Assembly: GCA_051984395.1 (NCBI GenBank)
Contig: JBPYEZ010000190.1
Coordinates: 1 to 9,134 of the forward strand
From: AC-9 sp051984395
GTDB lineage: Bacteria > Actinomycetota > Acidimicrobiia > Acidimicrobiales > AC-9
Direction: 5' to 3'
Length of the DNA: 9,134 nucleotides
Shown in pieces: positions 1 to 5,981 of the stretch. Position numbers and translations under genes: made by a program. A model generated the notes under the pieces. That model had not been told where the DNA came from. It searched no databases and saw nothing but the letters and a program-made list of their open reading frames with translations. How positions within the stretch are numbered: the stretch's first letter is position 1; each line of letters opens with the position of its first letter.

Positions 1-30
1 ATCGTCAACTCGGAAGCCCTCGCCCGGAAG

Positions 31-59
31 GTATATAGAATACGAGGCTACCCGGTAGC
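31..59 (+). promoter_or_regulatory. Candidate promoter and operator upstream of the amidohydrolase gene
   Basis: An AT-rich block in otherwise GC-rich DNA contains GTATATAGAATAC (31-43), itself an inverted repeat of GTAT and ATAC. It includes TAGAAT (36-41), a fair actinobacterial -10 element; no convincing -35 element is seen. Directly downstream is a perfect 6-1-6 inverted repeat, GCTACC-C-GGTAGC (47-59), where transcription would be expected to start. That is a usual place for a repressor to bind. The sequences are directly visible; the promoter and operator roles are inferred. Confidence 0.4.
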
Positions 60-81
60 AACGAGTGCAATCATCATCTCT

Positions 82-86
82 GGAGG
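82..86 (+). promoter_or_regulatory. Shine-Dalgarno site that fixes the amidohydrolase start
   Basis: GGAGG lies 6 nt before the GTG at 93 and 21 nt before the in-frame ATG at 108. The spacing favours the GTG as the true start. Confidence 0.6.
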
Positions 87-92
87 CCCCGA

Positions 93-1379
93 GTGCGCGC
101 CGAAGACATGATCCTCGTCAGCGTCGACGACCACATCGCCGAGCCGGCAGACATGTTCGACGCTCACGTCCCGGCGAAGTACCGCCATCGCGCGCCTCGA
201 GTCGTCACCGACGAGCGCGGCTTCCAGCAGTGGTGGTACGGAGAGAAGCCGGGCCGCAACCTGGGTCTGAACGCCGTGGCGGGCAAACCACCGGACATGT
301 ACAACGTCAACCCCCAGCGCTACGAGGAGATGCGTCCCGGTTGTTACGACGTGGACGAACGGGTTCGGGATATGGCGGCCGGCGGGCAGCTGGCGGGCCT
401 GAACTTCCCGAACTGGACCGGGTTCTCCGGTCAGGTGCTCAACGAGGGCCCGGACCGCCATGTCAACGAGATCATGATCAAGGCCTACAACGACTGGCAC
501 GTCGACGAGTGGTGCGCCGCCTATCCGGACCGCTTCATCCCGTGCGGGATCCTTCCGCTCTTCGACGTCGAGTTGGCGGCGAGGGAGGTGCGCCGGCTGG
601 CCGACAAGGGCTGTCATGCGGTCACCTACTCGGAGAACCCCGCCGCCCTCAAGCTTCCCTCGATTCACAGCGGGTACTGGGACCCGCTCTTCGCCGCCTG
701 CTCCGACGTCGGCACCGTTCTGTGCCTGCACGTCGGCTCGTCGTCGCGTAGCGCGGCGACCTCGACCGACGCTCCACCCAGCGTGGCCATGACCCTGTCG
801 TCAGCCATGTCGATCTACTCGCTCGGGGATCTCATGTGGGCCGACTTCTGGTGGCGGTTCCCCAACCTGCGCTTTTCACTGACCGAGGGCGACATCGGCT
901 GGATCCCGTACTTCCTCCAGCGAGCCGAGCACACCCAGGAGCGCCACGCAGGCTGGACCAGGCACCGCTTCCCGTCGGGCTATGGTCCCGCCGAGGTCTT
1001 CCGCGAGCGGGTCCTGTGCTGCTTCATCGACGACAGGGTGGGGATCGAGCTCATCGACGAGTTCAACATCGACAACGTCTGCTGGGAATCGGACTATCCG
1101 CATTCGGACAGCAGCTGGCCACGGGGTCCAGAGACGCTCGAGCCACTGCTCCGGCCGCTGGGCGACGACCAGATCGCCAAGATCACCCACCAGAACGCGC
1201 TGCGCCATTTCCAGTTCGACCCCGGCGTCGCCCGACCGCCAGAGCGGTGGAACGTCTCCGCACTACGGGCCGAGGCGCCCGACGTCGACACGACGACGCG
1301 GGTCGGCCGCCCTCCCGACGACAGCGACCTGGAGTACTTCCAGAGCCTCAGGACCGCGCCCGCGTCACCGCGGCGCTGA
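93..1379 (+). CDS. Amidohydrolase family 2 (ACMSD-like TIM-barrel) metal-dependent hydrolase or decarboxylase
   Basis: A protein of 428 residues that resembles the amidohydrolase_2 family (PF04909), whose TIM barrels hydrolyse C-N or C-C bonds or decarboxylate aromatic and enol acids using a bound metal. The opening strand carries SVDDHIAEP (residues 10-18), the form common in actinobacterial members, in place of a classic HxH pair. Other likely barrel residues are H213 in CLHVGSS, E265 in LTEGDIGW and the ESDYPHSD block at 332-339, with D334 and H337, typical of the C-terminal metal and active-site strand. There is no signal peptide, so it should be cytosolic. The GTG start is supported by GGAGG 6 nt upstream. 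The last 50 or so residues are polar and probably outside the barrel. It converges on the CoA-transferase gene with a 54-nt gap. The family call is firm; the substrate is unknown, although the CoA-dependent catabolic neighbours suggest a degradation step. Confidence 0.9.
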   Translation: MRAEDMILVSVDDHIAEPADMFDAHVPAKYRHRAPRVVTDERGFQQWWYGEKPGRNLGLNAVAGKPPDMYNVNPQRYEEMRPGCYDVDERVRDMAAGGQLAGLNFPNWTGFSGQVLNEGPDRHVNEIMIKAYNDWHVDEWCAAYPDRFIPCGILPLFDVELAAREVRRLADKGCHAVTYSENPAALKLPSIHSGYWDPLFAACSDVGTVLCLHVGSSSRSAATSTDAPPSVAMTLSSAMSIYSLGDLMWADFWWRFPNLRFSLTEGDIGWIPYFLQRAEHTQERHAGWTRHRFPSGYGPAEVFRERVLCCFIDDRVGIELIDEFNIDNVCWESDYPHSDSSWPRGPETLEPLLRPLGDDQIAKITHQNALRHFQFDPGVARPPERWNVSALRAEAPDVDTTTRVGRPPDDSDLEYFQSLRTAPASPRR

Positions 1380-1433
1380 TTCGCCGCTACCGACCTGGGC
1401 GGCTCGTACCCTGGTCGTGCCCCGCGGCAGGCC

Positions 1434-2657
1434 CTAGCCGAGAGCGCCCGCGGCGCGAAGCTCGGCCACGCGGGTCTCGTCGTAGCCGAGCACCGAGGCC
1501 AGGACCTCATCGGTGTGCTGGCCGAGCGCCGGCGCGCTGGTGGGACTGGGCAGCGTCTGACCCACGAGCTTGATGGGATTCGGCAGCAGGTCCGCGCCCA
1601 GGTCGGAGGCTGGGAGCCACGACATCCGCTCCCGGAACTGGGGATCCTCGGCGAGAGACTTCGGCGAGTTGACCGGCGCGATGGGGACGTTGTGGGTCCC
1701 GGCGAAGGCGATCCACGCCTCGGTGCTCCGCGCCGCGAACAGCTCGGCGAGGATGGCCCGCAGCTCCAGATTGCCCTTGGCGTGGTCGGCGAGCTTCGAA
1801 CCGGGCCACCGCTCGAACAGATCGGGACGACCGACCCCCTCACAGAACGACTTCCAGAAAGCCTGCTCGGACGCCATCAGCATCACGAACCCGTCGGCCG
1901 ACTCGTAGATCTGATAGCGGACCCCCTCGCGCATGCCGGCCGTGCCCGGGGGGCGGCGCTCGTAATCGTCGGCCTTGTTGCCCGTGACCTCGGTCTCCGG
2001 CCGTTCGTAGGCCCGCCAGGTGGAGCTGCGAAGCCAGTCCATGGCCGCAGCGGCGTCCGATTGGGCCACCTCCAGCTGGCTGCCCTGGCCCGTTGCCCGA
2101 GCGTTGGTCACGCCGGCGAGTATGGCGAGGGCGCCGTACAGCGGTCCGGCGTTGATCCCGATCGAGACGTGCTCGGGGATCCCGGGGTACCCCTCGGGGG
2201 TGCGCTCCGGCGTGACGACACCGGCCCAGGTGTCGTAGGCGATCCCGTGGCTGGGCAGATCACGGTACGGGCCGGTCATGCCGTAGCCGGAGATCGTGCA
2301 GAAGACGATGCGCGGGTTCACCTCGCTCAGTTGCTCGAAGCCCAGGCCCCGGCGGGCCAGCCCGCCCGGCCGCATGGCCTCCACGACCGCATCTGCGCCC
2401 CGTACCAGGTCGAGGAAGACGCGCCGCCCCGCCTCGGTGCGCAGGTCGAGGACGACGCTGCGCTTGCCCCGGTTGACCTGCAGGTGCATCAGCGAGACCC
2501 CGTCCACGATGGGCCAGGTCATCTCTCGCACGTAGTCACCCTGCGGCGGCTCGACCTTCACGACGTCGGCCCCCAGGTCCGCCAGAGGAGTGGTGATGGC
2601 GCCCGGCCCGAGCATCGAGCACTCCACGACACGCAACGATGACAGCGGTGCCGTCAA
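1434..2657 (-). CDS. Class III (CaiB/BaiF family) CoA-transferase homologue, apparently lacking the catalytic Asp
   Basis: About 407 residues. The family moves CoA between carboxylic acids or racemises 2-methylacyl-CoAs in the cytosol. The N-terminal Rossmann-like part has the family signature PLADLGADVVKVEPPQGD, followed by NRGKRSVVLDL, a TISGYGMTGPYRD block and TGQGSQLEVAQSDA. The reading frame is open to a GTG at 2696, but I prefer the TTG at 2657. It has GAAGGG (2664-2669) 6 nt upstream and gives an N-terminus TAPLSSLRVVE, like other family members; the GTG has no clear ribosome-binding site. Around residues 165-171, where the family's catalytic Asp is expected (Asp169 in formyl-CoA transferase), the sequence is SIGINAG with no acidic residue. 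The arginine decarboxylase gene ends 88 nt upstream on the same strand, so co-transcription is possible. The family call is strong; a true transferase activity is not. Confidence 0.9.
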   Translation of the reverse strand: MTAPLSSLRVVECSMLGPGAITTPLADLGADVVKVEPPQGDYVREMTWPIVDGVSLMHLQVNRGKRSVVLDLRTEAGRRVFLDLVRGADAVVEAMRPGGLARRGLGFEQLSEVNPRIVFCTISGYGMTGPYRDLPSHGIAYDTWAGVVTPERTPEGYPGIPEHVSIGINAGPLYGALAILAGVTNARATGQGSQLEVAQSDAAAAMDWLRSSTWRAYERPETEVTGNKADDYERRPPGTAGMREGVRYQIYESADGFVMLMASEQAFWKSFCEGVGRPDLFERWPGSKLADHAKGNLELRAILAELFAARSTEAWIAFAGTHNVPIAPVNSPKSLAEDPQFRERMSWLPASDLGADLLPNPIKLVGQTLPSPTSAPALGQHTDEVLASVLGYDETRVAELRAAGALG

Positions 2658-2745
2658 TCGGGACCCTTCGTGTCGCCCATCCCCGGATTCTGTCACGCCC
2701 AGCTTCAGCGGCAGACTTCCGAACGCCCCGGGTCAGGCCGGTCGT

Positions 2746-3432
2746 TCAACGGCGGGAGTGTTGTCCCCCACCCCGCCGCCACCGGCGCCGCCGCCGCCGC
2801 GTGAGCCCGCCACCTGCTGGCAGTCTCGGCTGTGCTCGGCGCTCGATGGGCTCCGCCCTCGACCGAACCTCGAACTCCGGTGGAGGCGACCATTCGCCCA
2901 TCCAGGCCTGCGGCTCGAACACGGCTACCACCAGGGCGCAGACCGGGTCACCGGAAGAGACCGCCCCGCGATGATGATGGCTCATGAGCTCGAACTGCTC
3001 CCGGCGACGCTGCGACATCTCTTCCAATGTGCCCGTTATCTTCCAATGAAGGTCGTCCTCGGTGCGGGACGAGTCCTCGACGAACAGGCCTTTGCGCGTG
3101 TGCTCCTGCTGGATCCAGCCGATACCGGCCCAAGCCTCTTCGCCCGGTTGCTCGGCGTATCCGTCCGCCATCACGACATACAGCCGGTCGCCCCATTCTC
3201 CCTTGACCGTTGCGGGTGCTCCCTCGAGGTCTCTTATCGACGAGCCGGGAGGGACGACCGAAGAGAGCTGCACCAGATTGAAGTTGGCGATGCCCGCGTT
3301 GCGGAGTGCCGCGTCGAACGCCGCAACCCTGGTGGGACCGGAACCGGTCGCCGAAGTCACCGTAATGGTGCGCCTCAGCCGAACGGGGGGACGCAATGAA
3401 TCCTGATGAAGAGGCCGACTGATGAGTGTCAC
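2746..3432 (-). CDS. Pyruvoyl-dependent arginine decarboxylase (PvlArgDC) with an Arg-rich C-terminal tail
   Basis: About 228 residues from the GTG at 3432. PvlArgDC proenzymes cleave themselves between two serines; the second becomes a pyruvoyl cofactor that decarboxylates arginine to agmatine. The N-terminal strand TVTSATGSGPTRVAAFDAA (residues 24-42) is typical. The cleavage site is seen in NLVQLSSVVPPGS (52-64), with S57/S58 and N52 matching Ser52/Ser53 and Asn47 of the Methanocaldococcus jannaschii enzyme. E119 in KGLFVEDS probably matches its catalytic Glu109. Family similarity ends near ALVVAVFEPQAW (about 166-177). A roughly 50-residue tail rich in Pro, Gly and Arg, with six Arg in a row, then follows in DNA of much higher G+C. 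The GTG overlaps the GNAT stop as GTGA, suggesting translational coupling. A TTG at 3396 with AGGA 4 nt upstream is the alternative start. Substrates other than arginine are possible. Confidence 0.85.
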   Translation of the reverse strand: MTLISRPLHQDSLRPPVRLRRTITVTSATGSGPTRVAAFDAALRNAGIANFNLVQLSSVVPPGSSIRDLEGAPATVKGEWGDRLYVVMADGYAEQPGEEAWAGIGWIQQEHTRKGLFVEDSSRTEDDLHWKITGTLEEMSQRRREQFELMSHHHRGAVSSGDPVCALVVAVFEPQAWMGEWSPPPEFEVRSRAEPIERRAQPRLPAGGGLTRRRRRRWRRGGGQHSRR

Positions 3433-3995
3433 AAGTCCAAGAAGAGGTAGGCGAAGTGTTGCTGAGGCTCGAGCTCGAGCGTTTCCACTCTGCCCAGCCG
3501 TTGACCGACGGTTGCGATGAGCTCCGGTAGCCGTAGGACGCTGACGTTGTACGCGCAGCAGTCGAAGGCGGCAATCGCATGATCGTCCATGATGCGCTTC
3601 GACATCTCGCTCAGGATCACCGTCGCCCACGGACCTCCCTGTCGACCTGGTCGTACCAGGAGCGATCCGAAATAGTATATAGCGCCGCGCTTGTAGTGAT
3701 CCGGAAATCGTGACTCATAGTAGGCGGCGCTGATCCAGGGCACGGCGGCGAGATCGGTAGCCATGAACCCCAATGCGACCGTTATGTCGTTTCCGTCGCG
3801 GCACACGAACTTCAGCACGCGTTCATCCCGCATCTCGCGCATGAAGTCATCATCGGTGAGCGATTGTCGGGCCGGAGCGAGGCGATCGAGCGGTAAAAAC
3901 GCGGATCGATAGATGCTCAGAAAATCCTTGGCCAGTTCCTCTGGCACGGTCGTCACCGCCTGCACGGCCGCCCGCCCCGCTTCAACGATTGCCAT
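3429..3995 (-). CDS. GNAT-fold N-acyltransferase-like protein, partner of the arginine decarboxylase
   Basis: 188 residues from the ATG at 3995. The frame continues upstream to a TTG at 4010, but GGAGG at 4001-4005 is placed to serve the ATG (5-nt spacing). GNAT enzymes transfer an acyl group from acyl-CoA to an amine. A GNAT-like core is seen: strands FVCRDGN (63-69) and TVALGFMAT (72-80), then the strand-helix unit FGSLLVRPGRQGGPWATVILSEM (109-131), where RQGGPW stands in for the usual Q/RxxGxG/A pyrophosphate loop. The loop is degenerate, so the assignment is by shape rather than strict motif. There is no membrane segment or signal peptide. Its stop overlaps the decarboxylase start by 4 nt, so the two proteins probably act together; acylation of agmatine is a natural guess, but is inference. 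The gene is less GC-rich than its neighbours, which suggests acquisition by transfer. The acyl-homoserine-lactone-synthase-like or FeeM-like branch of the GNAT fold is an alternative. Confidence 0.6.
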   Translation of the reverse strand: MAIVEAGRAAVQAVTTVPEELAKDFLSIYRSAFLPLDRLAPARQSLTDDDFMREMRDERVLKFVCRDGNDITVALGFMATDLAAVPWISAAYYESRFPDHYKRGAIYYFGSLLVRPGRQGGPWATVILSEMSKRIMDDHAIAAFDCCAYNVSVLRLPELIATVGQRLGRVETLELEPQQHFAYLFLDL

Positions 3996-4000
3996 AGCTT

Positions 4001-4016
4001 CCTCCGTCAACGGAGG
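4001..4016 (-). promoter_or_regulatory. Hairpin that sequesters the GNAT ribosome-binding site
   Basis: In the minus-strand transcript the sequence reads CCUCCG-UUGA-CGGAGG, a perfect 6-bp, mostly G-C stem closing a 4-nt loop. The 3' arm holds the GGAGG Shine-Dalgarno of the ATG at 3995, so the folded RNA would hide the ribosome-binding site. The loop contains the UUG of the alternative upstream start (4010). The structure is directly visible; a role in translational control is inferred. Confidence 0.45.
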
Positions 4017-4116
4017 TCCGTCCCCGCCGAACCGCCCTTGTGCGAATTTGCGCCTTTTTTCCCTGATCGAACTGCTTTTCCTGGGCGAGGACCCGATCTA
4101 AATCTATCGCACTCGC

Positions 4117-4181
4117 GCTACGTAGATCTAGTGGGGGCAAATACGTAGGAATTCGGAGATGGCTCTAGTGGCTACGTAGCC
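4117..4181. repeat. Cluster of three TACGTA-centred palindromes and a duplicated TCTAGTGG in the synthetase-GNAT spacer
   Basis: Within the 226-nt gene-free spacer (3996-4221) there are GCTACGTAG (4117-4125), ATACGTAG (4141-4148) and a perfect 12-bp palindrome GGCTACGTAGCC (4170-4181). The octamer TCTAGTGG occurs at 4127-4134 and again at 4164-4171. Palindrome centres are 23 and 31 nt apart. The spacer is also poorer in G+C (53-57% in three hand-counted rows). The arrangement looks like a multi-site operator for the GNAT-decarboxylase operon. The protein that would bind is unknown and no regulator gene lies in the window. Confidence 0.45.
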
Positions 4182-4221
4182 TGGGGGATACTCGCCCAAT
4201 CGGCGGGATCGGCCCCGAGGG

Positions 4222-5877
4222 TTACCGCTTCTGGTAGGAGACTCCCGCCTGTTCGACGTCCCAGGTCGTCTCGGTCACTCCCTCGGATCGCAGCTCGCGC
4301 TTGAGCACGCGACCGACCGGGCTGCGCGGAAGCAGCTCCCGGAACTCGATGTACCGGGGCAGGGCGAAGTACGGCAGCTCGTCGAGGCACCAGCGGAACA
4401 GCTCCTCCTCGGTGATCGCGCTGTCCTCCTTGACGATGGCCGTGACCTTCAGATCGTCCTCGGTCAGCTCGCTGCGCACGGCGTGCACGGCGACGTCGGC
4501 AAGACCACCATGCGACATCAGGACCCGCTCGATCTCGAAGCTCGAGATGTTCTCGCCTCGCCGCCGCAGGTAGTCGGCCTTGCGGTCGACGAAGTACAGG
4601 TAGCCGTCGTCGTCGACGCGGCCCATGTCGCCGGTGTGGTACCACCAGTTCCTGCTGGTCTCGACGGTCGCCTCCGGCCTCCCCCAATAGCCCTCGAACA
4701 TGACGTGGGGACGCTTCGGGCGCAGGACGATCTCTCCGTCGACACCTCGAGGGACCTCGCGGTCGTCATCGTCGAAGATCCGGGTGTCGAAGTACTCGTC
4801 ATTGACAACCCCCGCAGCATTGGGACGGTTGGCCGTGCCCGGCGGCTGCCAGGAGACCAGGCTCGCCTCCGTCACGCCATAGGCGCCGCTGAAGGTCTGG
4901 ATGCCGAAACGCTCCCGAAGCACCGAGTCGACCTCGACGGGGAGCGGGACGGCGGCCAGCAACCGAAGGGTCCGGTTCGCCTCGGGGCCCCCTGAGCGCG
5001 GCATCTCGGGCCTGTCGACGTCGTGGGCGAGAAGGTAGGCCATCGTCCCCAAGCTCGAGGTGATGGTGGCTCCCACGCGGTTCATCTCGGGCCAGAACGC
5101 AGACACCGAGAACCGTCGGTAGATGGCCGACCGCCCTCCGAAGAGAAGGGCACCGAGCACCGCAGTCGTCAACGCGTTGAAGTGGAACAGGGGCAGCGGC
5201 GTCCACACGACGTCGTCGGGCGTGCGCCTCCAGCAGAAGCCGATCTGGCGCGCCAGGGCGGCGTGGTAGTTGTGACTGAGCATGCAGCCCTTCGACGGCC
5301 CCGTCGTCCCTCCGGTGTAGATGAAGGTTCCGAGGTCGGACGGCCGGCAGTCGACTCCCGGCGCGTCGGCTGGTGCCTCGAGCAGATCGGTCCACCGGTG
5401 GACCCTGGCCCCGGGCATCGCCGGGAGGTCGGTCCCGACGTCACCGACGTCGGCCGGGTCCACCACCACGACATGCTCGAGCCCCTCGACCTCGCCTGCC
5501 ACCCGGGCGGCGCGCTCGACGAGGTCCCGCTCGACGACCAACACCCGCGAGCCCGAGTCCTGGAGCTGATGCCGAAGGTAGTAGCCCTTGTAGGCCGTGT
5601 TGATGGGCACGCAGACGGCCCCGACCCGCACCGCTCCCCACCACGCCAGCAAGGCCTCGGGCGAGTTGTCGACGAGCGTGGCGACGCGCTCTCCCTTGGT
5701 GATCCCGAGCTCCCTCAGGGCATTGCCGAGCCGGTTCGCGGTCGACCCCACCGTCGCGGCCGTCAGCTTGGTCCCGCAGACGTCGAGGTACTCCCCGTCC
5801 GGGTCGTCTTCGAGGCGACGGTCCAGGAGCACGTTGATCGTGTGCTGCTCGTCGCTGATCCACACCGGGTCGGACAC
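4222..5877 (-). CDS. AMP-dependent acyl-CoA synthetase/ligase, CaiC-like
   Basis: 551 residues, a normal full length for the ANL superfamily, which activates a carboxylic acid with ATP to an acyl-adenylate and then forms the CoA thioester. Visible landmarks are the phosphate-binding loop YTGGTTGPSKG (187-197, with Gly where Ser is usual and SK in place of PK), WTPLPLFHFNAL (225-235), YGVTE (333-337), YHTGDMG (413-419), the hinge region DRKADYLRRRGENISSFEIE (431-450), and the catalytic lysine K526 in PRSPVGRVLKRELR. The RRRGENIS form resembles crotonobetaine/carnitine-CoA ligase-type enzymes more than the common GGENI form of fatty-acyl ligases. The GTG start has AGAGGGG 4 nt upstream (5882-5888). 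It is divergent from the binding-protein gene. It may lead the minus-strand set with GNAT, decarboxylase and CoA-transferase, although the 226-nt gap probably holds a separate promoter. The substrate is not readable; the CaiB-family neighbour suggests a shared CoA pathway. Confidence 0.92.
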   Translation of the reverse strand: MSDPVWISDEQHTINVLLDRRLEDDPDGEYLDVCGTKLTAATVGSTANRLGNALRELGITKGERVATLVDNSPEALLAWWGAVRVGAVCVPINTAYKGYYLRHQLQDSGSRVLVVERDLVERAARVAGEVEGLEHVVVVDPADVGDVGTDLPAMPGARVHRWTDLLEAPADAPGVDCRPSDLGTFIYTGGTTGPSKGCMLSHNYHAALARQIGFCWRRTPDDVVWTPLPLFHFNALTTAVLGALLFGGRSAIYRRFSVSAFWPEMNRVGATITSSLGTMAYLLAHDVDRPEMPRSGGPEANRTLRLLAAVPLPVEVDSVLRERFGIQTFSGAYGVTEASLVSWQPPGTANRPNAAGVVNDEYFDTRIFDDDDREVPRGVDGEIVLRPKRPHVMFEGYWGRPEATVETSRNWWYHTGDMGRVDDDGYLYFVDRKADYLRRRGENISSFEIERVLMSHGGLADVAVHAVRSELTEDDLKVTAIVKEDSAITEEELFRWCLDELPYFALPRYIEFRELLPRSPVGRVLKRELRSEGVTETTWDVEQAGVSYQKR

Positions 5878-5956
5878 TTGACCCCTCTACTCGTCGCACC
5901 CATGCTCGCCAGCGGCCCTGGTGCTTGCGCAGCTCAGGCTCGGCGGTGAAGGCTAG

Positions 5957-5971
5957 ATACTGTATACAGAA
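5957..5971. promoter_or_regulatory. Palindromic operator/-10 region between the divergent synthetase and binding-protein genes
   Basis: The 104-nt divergent spacer holds ATAC-T-GTAT (5957-5965) overlapping a perfect 10-bp palindrome CTGTATACAG (5960-5969), in GC-rich surroundings. TAGATA (5954-5959) just before it could be a -10 element for the plus-strand gene. The palindrome lies 12 nt before the ATG at 5982 and overlaps the expected transcription start, which suggests a repressor site. The sequence is directly visible; function is inferred. Confidence 0.4.
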
Positions 5972-5981
5972 GGGAGCGGAC

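Noticed and set aside
48..731. A 227-codon minus-strand frame opposite the amidohydrolase
   Set aside because: The plus strand carries clear amidohydrolase motifs and a ribosome-binding site; the minus frame has neither.
1380..1433. Possible terminator between the convergent amidohydrolase and CoA-transferase genes
   Set aside because: Only a 4-bp TGCC/GGCA stem is visible and no T run follows, too weak to call.
1515..2642. A 375-codon plus-strand frame opposite the CoA-transferase gene
   Set aside because: The minus-strand CaiB family motifs are unmistakable. The plus-strand product is a low-complexity shadow without recognisable domains.
2762..2805. GC-rich CCG/CGC triplet runs as a possible tandem repeat element
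   Set aside because: The run is irregular and explained by the Arg/Gly-rich tail of the decarboxylase; no true repeat unit is maintained.
3433..3630. Extension of the arginine decarboxylase frame upstream to 3630
   Set aside because: This part lies inside the GNAT gene and would add about 66 residues with no family similarity. The GTG at 3432 or the TTG at 3396 gives a normal N-terminus.
3671..3682. AGTATATAGCGC, similar to the GTATA motifs seen in promoters
   Set aside because: It lies within the GNAT coding sequence and lacks the flanking symmetry, so it is probably only codon content of a less GC-rich gene.
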